Positions 9,165 through 17,845 of a stretch of 43,731 bases of DNA are shown in pieces. Below the pieces are notes generated by a model that was not told the origin of the DNA, did not search any database, and worked only from the letters and a program-made list of their open reading frames with translations. The position numbers and the translations under genes are program-made. The stretch spans positions 1-43,731 of IMG/VR virus record IMGVR_UViG_3300010885_048571; one strand, written 5' to 3'. Each line of letters starts with the position of its first letter. Positions within the stretch are counted from its first letter, which is position 1. The stretch is from a virus.

Positions 9165-9440
9165 ATGATATTTGGAATTATCGCCATTGTCCTATGGATT
9201 GGCTCTCTTATTGGTTTTATTATTTGGAATCTCTTAAAGAAAAATAGGGAATTAGAAAGAATTGTTATTAATCAAAGCGAATTTGTTAATGAAACTGTAG
9301 TTATGCTAGATCAATTTAACGGACTAGTCAATAAAATTGACACAACTATGTGGGTACAATCAGATCCAGAGTTGCTACAATTGTTCGAAACAATTAAACA
9401 AATTCAATATCAGGTTCAACAATTTACAGGGAGAAAATAA
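9165..9440 (+). CDS. Small single-pass membrane protein
   Basis: A 91-residue protein with an N-terminal hydrophobic helix (about residues 2-24, rich in Ile, Trp and Leu) followed by KKNRE and a hydrophilic, probably coiled-coil tail. The topology suggests N-terminal membrane anchoring with a cytoplasmic tail. It sits 4 bp after the HD gene and 3 bp before the sigma-factor gene. A holin or spanin role is conceivable but unsupported. Function unknown. Confidence 0.65.
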   Translation: MIFGIIAIVLWIGSLIGFIIWNLLKKNRELERIVINQSEFVNETVVMLDQFNGLVNKIDTTMWVQSDPELLQLFETIKQIQYQVQQFTGRK

Positions 9441-9442
9441 GT

Positions 9443-10204
9443 ATGGTAGAAGAAGTAGAAGTAGAGTTTTTAGGTCTTACAAAAAAAGGTGATCTTAGAA
9501 AAAGAAAGCCTAAAACAAAAAATAATTATTTTACAACTGATACTGAAGACGCTATCTTAAGATATAGAGCATGTAATATTCAAGCTGAAAAAAATAAAAT
9601 TTATAATGCTGAGATTCATTACGCATTTTATAAATTAACTGAGAATATTATTCATACTTTTAAGTTTTATTATACAGAAGTGGATAATATAGAAGACTTA
9701 AAATACGAAGTAATCTCATTTTTATTACAAAAACTTCATCTGTACGACCAATCAAAAGGTAAAGCTTACTCTTATTTTGGTACAATAGCTAAAAGATACC
9801 TAATCATTTATAATCAAAAAAATTATAAAAAATTAGTATCTAAAATACAGGTAGAGGAAATAGATAATCAAAATGAAACTCATGAAACTTTAGTATTTAA
9901 TCCTGAAAATCAAGAAATTGATAGATTGGATGTAATAGAAGAGTTTATAAAGATTGTTGATGAGAAATTAATGGATCTATTCGAGAAAGATGATGAGATT
10001 AAAGCAGCTGATGCTATTCTCGAAGTGTTTAAAAAACGAGAAAACATAGATATATTCAATAAAAAAGCATTATTTATATATGTTAAAGAAATCGCTGATG
10101 TTCAATCCAATACTATTACAAAGGTGGTAAAAAAGCTAAAAACTGTTTATCTAGAGATTTTAAAGAATAGGATAGAAAATCACGATCATGATATTTATAT
10201 ATAA
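9443..10204 (+). CDS. gp55-like late-transcription sigma factor
   Basis: A 253-residue protein with a sigma-region-2-like segment: DLKYEVISFLLQKLHLYDQSKGKAYSYFGTIAKRYL resembles T4 gp55 and sigma-70 region 2 (helices around 'fd..g..y..y....'). It is larger than T4 gp55 (185 residues) and has a Lys-rich N-terminus and a helical C-terminal extension. Gp55-type factors direct host RNA polymerase to late promoters with only a -10-like element. Its position immediately before the baseplate genes fits that role. Recognition is by motif and context only. Confidence 0.75.
   Translation: MVEEVEVEFLGLTKKGDLRKRKPKTKNNYFTTDTEDAILRYRACNIQAEKNKIYNAEIHYAFYKLTENIIHTFKFYYTEVDNIEDLKYEVISFLLQKLHLYDQSKGKAYSYFGTIAKRYLIIYNQKNYKKLVSKIQVEEIDNQNETHETLVFNPENQEIDRLDVIEEFIKIVDEKLMDLFEKDDEIKAADAILEVFKKRENIDIFNKKALFIYVKEIADVQSNTITKVVKKLKTVYLEILKNRIENHDHDIYI
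10191..10198 (+). promoter_or_regulatory. ATATTTAT element at the end of the sigma-factor gene
   Basis: ATATTTATAT overlaps the last codons of the gp55-like gene, 14 bp before the next ATG (10213). It is a boundary copy of the candidate late promoter, in the orientation of the downstream baseplate genes. Confidence 0.4.
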
Positions 10205-10212
10205 AAATAATA

Positions 10213-10572
10213 ATGGAATTAGAAAAAGAAGTTTTCCCAGGTAAGAAACTTTCTGACCTTGTGAAAGAAGTTTACGATAGACAACATAATCAAGACTCAT
10301 CAATTAGAATTAAAATAGACGAGATTGCTGACATGATCGAGGGACCTGGAGATGCTATAGTTCTTATGCCACAAATAAAAGGCTTAATAGATTCAAGCTT
10401 AAAGAATGACGAAGTACTTGTAAAGCTATTGGGATTATTTCAAAAGGCCAGTCAAGCTGCTCAAAAAGAAAATGAAATGATGTCTGAGCTTTTATCAGAA
10501 AAAGATATTGAGCAATTGATGAAAGAGGTAAATGTGATAAATTCTACAGCAAAAACAATAACTGATAAGTAA
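10213..10572 (+). CDS. Hypothetical helical protein
   Basis: A 119-residue helical protein with an acidic/basic mix and a Met/Glu-rich C-terminal half. It lies between the sigma factor and the first baseplate gene, whose ATG overlaps its stop (TAATG). Proteins of this size at this position occur in other T4-like phages, but I cannot assign a function. The following genes are structural, so an accessory assembly role is possible. Confidence 0.6.
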   Translation: MELEKEVFPGKKLSDLVKEVYDRQHNQDSSIRIKIDEIADMIEGPGDAIVLMPQIKGLIDSSLKNDEVLVKLLGLFQKASQAAQKENEMMSELLSEKDIEQLMKEVNVINSTAKTITDK

Positions 10573-11480
10573 TGTTTGATAATCCTAATGATAAAAATCC
10601 TGGCAATAGTAATCTAGGCTCACCTATAATCATTGGAAGGGTTATTGATATTGTATTAGGCGAATATAAAAGGGGCTCTAGTAATTTAAAAGATGACAGA
10701 TTTCAATCTCATGATGATGTAGGTAAAATATCTTTTGAATTTACATACGGATCAAATTCTATATCGCTTGGAGATTCCTCAAAAGAAGCATGGCCAATGT
10801 TTGGTGTTATTAAACAATTGCCACTAATAGGAGAAATTGTAGCTATTACAAGAGGTCCATCGCCAGACCTTAACGAAGACTATAATAGCCAAAGACTTTA
10901 TTATTTTCTTCCTTTTATGCTATGGAATACTGTTAATCATAATAGTTTTCCTAATTTACAATCATACTCTGACTTTATAAGAGACTATAAACAATCTCCA
11001 GGATATCAAGGAAAATCTCAACCTCAAATGGCAGAGATGCCAAAAGGCTATTATTTTACTGAGAAAGATAATGTTAGACCATTAGTGCCTTTTGAAGGAG
11101 ATACGTTAATTGAAGCTAGATATGGTCAATCAATCAGATTTGGATCTACGGTTCCTGAAATGAAAAACTTTAATCGTTGGTCTGATACAGGAAGTTTTGG
11201 AGATCCCATTACTATTATTAGAAATGGCCAAGGTATGCCATCTAATATAGCTGATAAATTTGCTAGAACAGTCGAGGATATTAATTCTGATGGCGCATCA
11301 ATATATTTAACTCATGGTCAAAAGATAAATATAGATTCAATATCAAGCTATCCTTTAGATTCTTTTCCTGGTTCTAGAGTTTCTATTGGTCAACAAGACA
11401 TTATAAGTTCTTATAAACCAATAATTTCTAACGAAATAAATAGCGCCGCTTTACAAGATAAAAAAACATTAAAATTATAA
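10572..11480 (+). CDS. Baseplate hub protein, gp5-like (OB-fold part)
   Basis: The first half of this 302-residue protein contains beta strands with WPMFGVIKQLPLIGEIVAI followed by YYFLPFMLWNTVNHN. This is the strand pattern I associate with the N-terminal OB-fold of T4 gp5-type hub proteins in environmental T4-like phages. No lysozyme catalytic domain is evident, so the cell-wall-cutting insertion of T4 gp5 seems absent. The C-terminal half continues as beta-rich sequence. The next gene has spike-like repeats, so hub and spike may be split over two genes. Confidence 0.6.
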   Translation: MFDNPNDKNPGNSNLGSPIIIGRVIDIVLGEYKRGSSNLKDDRFQSHDDVGKISFEFTYGSNSISLGDSSKEAWPMFGVIKQLPLIGEIVAITRGPSPDLNEDYNSQRLYYFLPFMLWNTVNHNSFPNLQSYSDFIRDYKQSPGYQGKSQPQMAEMPKGYYFTEKDNVRPLVPFEGDTLIEARYGQSIRFGSTVPEMKNFNRWSDTGSFGDPITIIRNGQGMPSNIADKFARTVEDINSDGASIYLTHGQKINIDSISSYPLDSFPGSRVSIGQQDIISSYKPIISNEINSAALQDKKTLKL

Positions 11481-11481
11481 C

Positions 11482-11916
11482 ATGTATGTACCTGAATTTC
11501 CGTATACTGGCAATCAAGCCATAATAAAATCTGATCGTGTTATTTTAATGGGCGATAAGGACGCTGTGTTTATATTTGGTAATCAAGCTGTAGGTTTATC
11601 TAGTAGGTATACAATTAATTTAGACTCTAGAGAAAAGGTTACTATTAGTTCTCCAAAAATAGAATTAGGAAATAATGCTAAAGCACTAGGAGAGCCAGTT
11701 ATATTAGGTGATGTTTTAGTCTCTCAACTAGTTCTTTTATTAGAAAATTTAACTACTTTTTGTAAAGCAGCTAAAGAAATAAACTATGAAAATTTAAATA
11801 CATTACAACCTTTTAGCTCTGCAGCAGACAAATTAGGCCCAATTATTACAACGATAAAAAACAATATTAAAAACAATGTCAGATCAAACAAGGTGTTTTT
11901 ACAAAAAAACGATTAA
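11482..11916 (+). CDS. Baseplate spike-like structural protein
   Basis: The N-terminal half of this 144-residue protein has short repeated beta segments (IKSDRVILMGDKDAVFIFG; ISSPKIELGNNAKALGEPV) like the turns of gp5-C/VgrG-type spike proteins. The C-terminal half is helical. It begins 2 bp after the hub-like gene, and the pair may correspond to a split gp5. Call based on strand pattern and context. Confidence 0.5.
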   Translation: MYVPEFPYTGNQAIIKSDRVILMGDKDAVFIFGNQAVGLSSRYTINLDSREKVTISSPKIELGNNAKALGEPVILGDVLVSQLVLLLENLTTFCKAAKEINYENLNTLQPFSSAADKLGPIITTIKNNIKNNVRSNKVFLQKND

Positions 11917-11922
11917 TAAAAA

Positions 11923-13608
11923 ATGGCATTTTTATCAATTATAAAGAAGTTAAGCGAAAGTATAAATAAGATAAATTCTAGTTTATATACTGTGTTTGAA
12001 GGAAAGCATATACTATCTGCTGAAGATAGAAAAGACGCTAGCGCAAGTAAAAAAATGCAAGATATTGGCATATCGGGATTATTAGATCTATTTGTGTCTG
12101 TTGATCTATGTAATATATTATCATATGGCGCTAATCAATTAGCTGATCCAAATGGAAATAGCAATTCATTTAATCCAAAAAAAGAGCCTGATAATAATGC
12201 TAGTAATTTAGCAAAAAAGAAGTGGAAATTACAAAAAAAAGCCTATAATATACAAAAACAAATTGACGGATATTATGCACAATATGGAGATATAACTAAT
12301 AAAAAAGATCTATCTAAGCTAATACAAGATCTTGTTACCTCCCTTTCTACTATCTCTTCTGGAGAAGACTCAATCAATGATCCTGAGCTATTGGATGCAT
12401 TTCCTGAGATATCTTTATTAAATAACTTTATTCAAAATTCAGTGGGTTTTTTAACCGCTAATACTGATGTAAGAAATATTCCTATAGCTGAAGTACAAAA
12501 AATAATTAAGTTCATAGATAAAGTAAGAGACGTATGCATTAAAATTCAAGCATTGAGTAATCCTTTGTCTACAGCAATTAATTTTTTAAGTCCAAAACTA
12601 AGAGAGGATCTAAATAAGATACAAAAACTAATAGATCCTGCAAGAATTATACCTGCAATTAAAACTATATCTCAATCTGCAATAGCTGCTAGAAATGCGA
12701 CTAATCAAATTATGTCTATTGTTAGAGTAGCCCAGCTATTCCTAAGATTAGGTGTATTATTAGTAAAAGTATTTTCTGTAATTTTAGCTTTTTTACTTGG
12801 AATTCCAATACCCAGTATTTTTACTACTACTGGAATACAGACTGCAGCTTCAAGCGGATATGAAAAATTATTTAAAAAGTTAAATGATATTCTTACTGAT
12901 CTAAAGGCATTAAGTTCTCTATTAACTACAATAATTGAATTATGTACTACATTATCAATACAGATTGGATTAATCATAGATAAACTAAATATAGTATTAA
13001 TTAATTTAGAAGCGTGCAATAATGCTCCAACTGATCTTGTACTTGAATTAAAAAATGTAAGAGACGATCTTAAGAACTCACAAAATGAATTGAACAATTT
13101 TGTTGATAATTACAACAAAAAGAAAGAGGTATCTAATAATAAATTTGGAAACTATACAATATCTATAGTCACTGAACAGGTCGTGAATCCAGCAATAAAA
13201 CTATTTAGAAGATATGGAGTAGCACTAGATAGTGATGGTAAAATTGCAGTTGAATCAACTCCAACATTTGCATCAGCTGACATTATTATCATACAAGAAG
13301 TTAAATTGTTATTGTCATCAAAAGGATTAATCGCTAATATGCCTAGCTCATTAACAACAGATCAATTGACAATTGTAGAAGACGCTCTTAATTTTTTACA
13401 AGACGATGATATTAATCAAGACTTTAATACAAACATAGATAACGATGTAGATCCGCCTAATAATGAAGATGAAAATAAAGGCTTAGGTCTAAATGCTTTT
13501 GTCAATAAGTTAAGTGGAGGCAAAAAATTAAGAAAAAAAATGCGAGAATCTATGGCAAAATCAACAAGCCAATTAAACTCGAATCTATCCGCGACAAAGG
13601 CGGGGTAA
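11923..13608 (+). CDS. Large helical tail/baseplate-associated protein
   Basis: A 561-residue protein, mostly helical, with long Ile/Leu/Asn-rich stretches. A strongly hydrophobic segment near residues 265-305 (LRLGVLLVKVFSVILAFLLG) could cross or contact a membrane. An acidic, Asn-rich linker precedes a basic C-terminal tail (GGKKLRKKMRES). The location between hub and wedge genes suggests a tail-hub or tape-measure-related role. The hydrophobic helix may act in membrane penetration; both are inferences. No family recognised. Confidence 0.55.
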   Translation: MAFLSIIKKLSESINKINSSLYTVFEGKHILSAEDRKDASASKKMQDIGISGLLDLFVSVDLCNILSYGANQLADPNGNSNSFNPKKEPDNNASNLAKKKWKLQKKAYNIQKQIDGYYAQYGDITNKKDLSKLIQDLVTSLSTISSGEDSINDPELLDAFPEISLLNNFIQNSVGFLTANTDVRNIPIAEVQKIIKFIDKVRDVCIKIQALSNPLSTAINFLSPKLREDLNKIQKLIDPARIIPAIKTISQSAIAARNATNQIMSIVRVAQLFLRLGVLLVKVFSVILAFLLGIPIPSIFTTTGIQTAASSGYEKLFKKLNDILTDLKALSSLLTTIIELCTTLSIQIGLIIDKLNIVLINLEACNNAPTDLVLELKNVRDDLKNSQNELNNFVDNYNKKKEVSNNKFGNYTISIVTEQVVNPAIKLFRRYGVALDSDGKIAVESTPTFASADIIIIQEVKLLLSSKGLIANMPSSLTTDQLTIVEDALNFLQDDDINQDFNTNIDNDVDPPNNEDENKGLGLNAFVNKLSGGKKLRKKMRESMAKSTSQLNSNLSATKAG

Positions 13609-13622
13609 TTTTAAACAATTTG

Positions 13623-13630
13623 ATATTTAT
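13623..13630 (+). promoter_or_regulatory. ATATTTAT element before the 161-residue baseplate-cluster gene
   Basis: ATATTTATACAAT lies 5 bp before the ATG at 13636 in the gap after the helical tail gene. A start this close would leave almost no leader, so if this is a promoter the transcript is nearly leaderless. Confidence 0.35.
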
Positions 13631-13635
13631 ACAAT

Positions 13636-14121
13636 ATGGCAGTTAAAAAAACTAGCGCTTTAGCTAAACTAAGGATTCTTATACGTGAGGAAGTTAAGAA
13701 TGCAATAAGGGAAGAGATGCCGTCATTAATAAAAGAGGCATTAAAATCTCAAGGAAAGTCACAATTAACAGAGACTAAAACAGTTTTTCCTAAAAAACCA
13801 ATTATTCCTGGAACATTGAATACTACTCCATATAAACCTGCTGTTCAAGCTGTTCAGTCTTTTAGAGGAAATGATCCTATAAGCAAGTTATTAAATGAAA
13901 CAGCAGTTAATATGGTTGAAGATGATTCAATGGCATTTACTTCTGAAGACGTACAAGCTGATGGAATGAACTTCTTCCAATCAGGTAACGCGCAAGTTGG
14001 TAGCGTAGATAGCATGTTAGCTACCGCAAGAGCCAGTTCTGATCCATCAATGGTACAGATAAATGAAGTTCCAGACTTCAATGATTTAATGAAAAAAATG
14101 ATAGCAAAAGGAGTAATGTAA
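13636..14121 (+). CDS. Hypothetical baseplate-cluster protein
   Basis: A 161-residue protein. The N-terminal 40 residues form an amphipathic, charged helix (REEVKNAIREEMPSLIKEALK). The middle is Pro/Thr-rich and low in structure, and the C-terminus ends in PDFNDLMKKMIAKGVM. It is 3 bp upstream of the gp25-like gene, and all neighbours are baseplate genes. A short scaffold or linker role is plausible; no recognised family. Confidence 0.6.
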   Translation: MAVKKTSALAKLRILIREEVKNAIREEMPSLIKEALKSQGKSQLTETKTVFPKKPIIPGTLNTTPYKPAVQAVQSFRGNDPISKLLNETAVNMVEDDSMAFTSEDVQADGMNFFQSGNAQVGSVDSMLATARASSDPSMVQINEVPDFNDLMKKMIAKGVM

Positions 14122-14124
14122 TAA

Positions 14125-14538
14125 ATGGCATACGGACTAGTAAACATACCGAGTATTGATTTTAAACCTTCTACAGCTTTAGGTGTAAAAATTCCATTTG
14201 CTGCAAATAATGTATTCACATCAGTCTATACGAGCCAAGAACAAACAAAATATAACATAATAAATTTCTTATTAACTGATAGAGGTGAAAGACCATTTAA
14301 TCCAAATTTTGGTGCTGGTTTAAGATCAAGACTTTTTGAATCTATTACAACATCTACCTTAGATGAGATTAAAATGTCTATCACTAGTCAAATAGAAGCT
14401 TTTTTTCCAAATGTATTAGTTACAGAATTATCATTAGTTGGTGATCCTGATAGATCGTATATCACTATTACACTTAGTTATACCTTAAAAAATACTAATC
14501 AAACAGACTCAGCAGTCATAAACATACAAAATTTATAA
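14125..14538 (+). CDS. gp25-like baseplate wedge protein
   Basis: A 137-residue protein carrying LLTDRGERPFNPNFGAG, the hallmark of the gp25/W family found in contractile phage tails and type VI secretion (TssE). T4 gp25 is 132 residues, so the length matches. It organises the inner baseplate and primes sheath assembly. It sits 2 bp upstream of the gp6/J-like gene, the conserved gp25-gp6 pair. Confidence 0.9.
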   Translation: MAYGLVNIPSIDFKPSTALGVKIPFAANNVFTSVYTSQEQTKYNIINFLLTDRGERPFNPNFGAGLRSRLFESITTSTLDEIKMSITSQIEAFFPNVLVTELSLVGDPDRSYITITLSYTLKNTNQTDSAVINIQNL

Positions 14539-14539
14539 G

Positions 14540-16399
14540 ATGCCTAACCAAATAGACGTCACGTATTTAAATAAAAATTTTACTTCATTTAAATCCGATT
14601 TGATTGATTACGCAAAAGCGTACTATCCTACAGTGTACAATGACTTTAGTCAAGCTTCGCCAGGATCTATGTTTATTGAAATGGCTTCTTATGTAGGAGA
14701 TGTATTATCATTCTACTTAGACAATCAATTACAAGAGACTTTTTTACAATACGCAAAACAAAAGAACAATCTATATACTATGGCTTATATGCTTGGTTAT
14801 AGACCAAAAGTTACTTCTGCAGCAGTAGTAGATTTAGATGTGTATCAACAAGTTCCATCAATAACTCTTGGAAGTCAATCGTATCCTGATTTTAATTACG
14901 CTCTTGTTATAAAACAAGGCATGCAAGTTAGATCTAATGTAAATAATGCCAGTTATTATTTTGTTGGGCAAGAAGTTAATTTTAATGTGTCTTCTTCTTT
15001 AGATCCAACTGATATATCAGTATACCAATTAAACGGTGGAGGGGTACCGCAATCATATCTGTTAAAAAAATCTGTAAAAGCCATATCAGGGCAGATTAAA
15101 ACTCAAGGGTTCTCTTTTGGCACGCCGCAAAGATTTTCTACAGTAACTATTAATGACGCTAATATCATATCGATTATTAGCGCTAAGGACTCTAATGGTA
15201 ATGCCTGGTATGAAGTACCTTATTTAGCTCAAGATTATATTTTAAACCCTGTACAAAATACTTCCGCGAATTTTCCAAGTTTATATCAATTTCAAAATCA
15301 AGTTCCATATATCATACAAAAGATCACAACTCCTAGAAGATTTGTATCTAGATTTAGATCTGATAATACCTTAGAACTAGAATTTGGACCTGGAATTAAT
15401 TCTGTAGCCGATGATTCAATTATACCAAATCCGAACTCAGTTAGCGTTGGATTAACCGGCGGAGGACTTAGTCAATTGTCTAGCTCATGGGATCCAACTA
15501 ATTTTGTTACAACACAAACTTATGGATTAGCTCCGAATAATACTACTATCAGTGTTCAATATTTAGTTGGAGGTGGAGCTGCATCTAATGCAGCTATAGG
15601 AGAATTAACATTGCCAACATCTTTAACTGTAACTGGAAATAATACTGCGTATCAAAATACTATAGTAACAAATAATGTTAGTTCATCTGTTGGAGGAGGA
15701 GATGGAGACACTGTTGAAGAATTAAGATTAAATACGCTGGCTCAATTTCCAAGTCAATTAAGAGCAGTTACTCAACAAGACTATTTAGCAAGAGTATTAT
15801 CGATGCCTCCAATATATGGTAAAGTTTCAAAAGCGTATGTAGTAAAAGAAGATGCAACATTTTCTAACTATACTACAAATGACGTTGCCGCAAGGAATCC
15901 TTTATTAATTACTTTATATACACTTGGATTAGACGCTGTAGGAAATTTAGCAGCCCCAACACCTGCGCTACTTCAAAATATTCAAACTTACGTATCAGAT
16001 TATAGAATGATGACTGATGCTATTAAAATTAAAGCTGCTTATGTTATTGATTTAGGTGTTAATTTTGATGTTATTATAAGATCAAATTATAATGGTCAAG
16101 ATGTTATTGCTAGATGTTTATTAGCGATGCAAAATTTCTTTAATATAGATAATTGGCAGATTAATCAGCCAATAATATTATCAGATGTATATTCATTATT
16201 AGACGCAATTGATGGCGTTCAAACTGTAAAAAATGTACAGGTTATAAATTTATCCGGAGTGCTTAATGGATATTCACAATATAGTTATGACATATCATCA
16301 GCAACTATTGATGACGTAATATATCCTTCAATGGATCCATCAATATTTGAAGTGAAATTTCCACAAACAGACATTAAAGGAAGAGTAGTAACCCACTAA
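14540..16399 (+). CDS. gp6-like (baseplate J family) wedge protein
   Basis: The length (619 residues) is close to T4 gp6. It has the J-like features: an N-terminal MASYVGDVLSFYLDNQLQETFLQYA segment in which members of the wedge bind each other, a central beta-rich domain, and a RAVTQQDYLARVLSMP segment with a C-terminal domain. It follows the gp25-like gene by 2 bp. Gp6 dimers make the inner ring that transmits the contraction signal. The sequence is Asn/Ser/Tyr-rich like its neighbours. Confidence 0.88.
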   Translation: MPNQIDVTYLNKNFTSFKSDLIDYAKAYYPTVYNDFSQASPGSMFIEMASYVGDVLSFYLDNQLQETFLQYAKQKNNLYTMAYMLGYRPKVTSAAVVDLDVYQQVPSITLGSQSYPDFNYALVIKQGMQVRSNVNNASYYFVGQEVNFNVSSSLDPTDISVYQLNGGGVPQSYLLKKSVKAISGQIKTQGFSFGTPQRFSTVTINDANIISIISAKDSNGNAWYEVPYLAQDYILNPVQNTSANFPSLYQFQNQVPYIIQKITTPRRFVSRFRSDNTLELEFGPGINSVADDSIIPNPNSVSVGLTGGGLSQLSSSWDPTNFVTTQTYGLAPNNTTISVQYLVGGGAASNAAIGELTLPTSLTVTGNNTAYQNTIVTNNVSSSVGGGDGDTVEELRLNTLAQFPSQLRAVTQQDYLARVLSMPPIYGKVSKAYVVKEDATFSNYTTNDVAARNPLLITLYTLGLDAVGNLAAPTPALLQNIQTYVSDYRMMTDAIKIKAAYVIDLGVNFDVIIRSNYNGQDVIARCLLAMQNFFNIDNWQINQPIILSDVYSLLDAIDGVQTVKNVQVINLSGVLNGYSQYSYDISSATIDDVIYPSMDPSIFEVKFPQTDIKGRVVTH

Positions 16400-16409
16400 T
16401 ATATAAATT

Positions 16410-17501
16410 ATGGCCGTATATAAAATATTCGCTAACTCAGATGCAACCCTATACTCTGCTTACAAAGGCAAGAATACAGGTTTGGATGAAATATTAGAAG
16501 TTGCTGTTAAAAATAGTAATGCAACCACTAATGGCACATATCTAAGTAATACTCCAGAAGACTTACGTCGTTCAGTTGTAAAGTTTTCCAATTCGGATAT
16601 TCAAAAAATTAAATCATTTACTACTGGATCTTGGAAAACCTATTTAAGATTATATTTAGCTGAGGCTGAAAATTTAACCACTAATTATAATATTGAGATC
16701 CGACAATTATCTCAAAGTTGGGATATGGGAACTGGCAAATTCGCTGATTATCCAGACACAGTAAATGGAGTTAGTTGGTATTCTACTGGATCTTATAAAT
16801 CTTCTAATCCAATGGATTGGATAAACGCTAATTATTATACCGTACCCGGAGGTGGTTCATGGACTAATCTATTGACTACTCAAAGCTTTGATTACGAATC
16901 ATCAAAAGATATTTTTGCTGACGTAACTACAATAAGTAATTCGTGGTTTTCAGGATCAAATCCCAATTACGGATTTTTACTTAAGCATACTGGATCGGTG
17001 GAAAATAACGCATCAAGTTATATTGTTACTAAATTTTTTAGCATAGATACTCATACAATATATCCCCCAACTCTAGAAATTAGATGGGATGATAGCGTAT
17101 ATATAACTGGGTCTTCTATTATTTCTAATAATAATTTTGTAATAAATGCAAATAATAATACGCAAACTTACAAGTATGGTACAGAAAAATATAGAATAAA
17201 ATTAAGCGCAAGAGACAAATATCCAACAAGACAATTTACTACATCATCTATCTATCTTAGTAATAAATTATTACCATCAAGTTCTTATTGGGCAATACAA
17301 GATTTTAAAACAGAAGAAATAATTATTGATTTTGATACAAATTATACAAAGATAAGTTCTGATGGATCTTATAATTACTTTGATTTATACATGAATGGAT
17401 TAGAACCAGAAAGGTATTACAAAATTTTAGTAAAAACAGTTCTTCCGACTCAAGAAACTATAGAAATAGATAGTAACTCGATATTTAAAATCGTAAGATA
17501 A
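16410..17501 (+). CDS. Baseplate-region structural protein with DNRLRE-like beta domain
   Basis: The N-terminal half of this 363-residue protein (SDATLYSAY..., RRSVVKFSNSDI, WKTYLRLYLAEAENLTTNYNIEIRQLSQSWD) reads like the DNRLRE/carbohydrate-binding beta-sandwich found in secreted Bacteroidetes proteins. The C-terminal half resembles an Ig/fibronectin-type strand set ending in DLYMNGLEPERYYKILVKT. It is transcribed right after gp6 and overlaps the next start by 1 bp. It probably forms a peripheral wedge or receptor-contact part. No T4 homologue is evident. Confidence 0.55.
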   Translation: MAVYKIFANSDATLYSAYKGKNTGLDEILEVAVKNSNATTNGTYLSNTPEDLRRSVVKFSNSDIQKIKSFTTGSWKTYLRLYLAEAENLTTNYNIEIRQLSQSWDMGTGKFADYPDTVNGVSWYSTGSYKSSNPMDWINANYYTVPGGGSWTNLLTTQSFDYESSKDIFADVTTISNSWFSGSNPNYGFLLKHTGSVENNASSYIVTKFFSIDTHTIYPPTLEIRWDDSVYITGSSIISNNNFVINANNNTQTYKYGTEKYRIKLSARDKYPTRQFTTSSIYLSNKLLPSSSYWAIQDFKTEEIIIDFDTNYTKISSDGSYNYFDLYMNGLEPERYYKILVKTVLPTQETIEIDSNSIFKIVR

Positions 17502-17845
17502 TGGCAGAAAATGTAAATTTGGTTAAGAAAGTATACGGAGTAAATACATACAATAAAATAATTGATACTAATTTTACAGAATTAGTTACACCTTCACCAG
17601 TTGTGGTAAATAATACGGTAACGGTGCAACAATTTTTTGATTATTACAATACGTTATTTTACGATATTCCAATTTCTGGCGATACTAATTCTCATTTAGA
17701 GCTAGTAACTAGAAGTCAACAATATATTGGAGGATCAGTAATAGACGCAGAAAAACAGGCTTTGATAAACGAGATTAATTCATTAAGACAGCAGATAATA
17801 GACCTTAGTCAAACTTACTTGTCAATAAGCAACATAACTAAATAA
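17501..17845 (+). CDS. Small structural protein in the baseplate cluster
   Basis: The first 75 residues of this 114-residue protein are beta-rich, and a C-terminal helix (DAEKQALINEINSLRQQIIDLSQTYL) has heptad spacing typical of a trimeric coiled coil. It overlaps both neighbours by a single base (TAATG), so it is almost certainly translated together with them. A connector between wedge proteins is plausible. Confidence 0.6.
   Translation: MAENVNLVKKVYGVNTYNKIIDTNFTELVTPSPVVVNNTVTVQQFFDYYNTLFYDIPISGDTNSHLELVTRSQQYIGGSVIDAEKQALINEINSLRQQIIDLSQTYLSISNITK

Noticed and set aside
12705-13097. Minus-strand frame inside the 561-residue gene
   Set aside because: Shadow of a continuous, well-packed plus-strand gene; no promoter or start context.
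13854-14219. Minus-strand frame across two baseplate genes
   Set aside because: It crosses a junction of two coupled plus-strand genes, one of which is a clear gp25 homologue.
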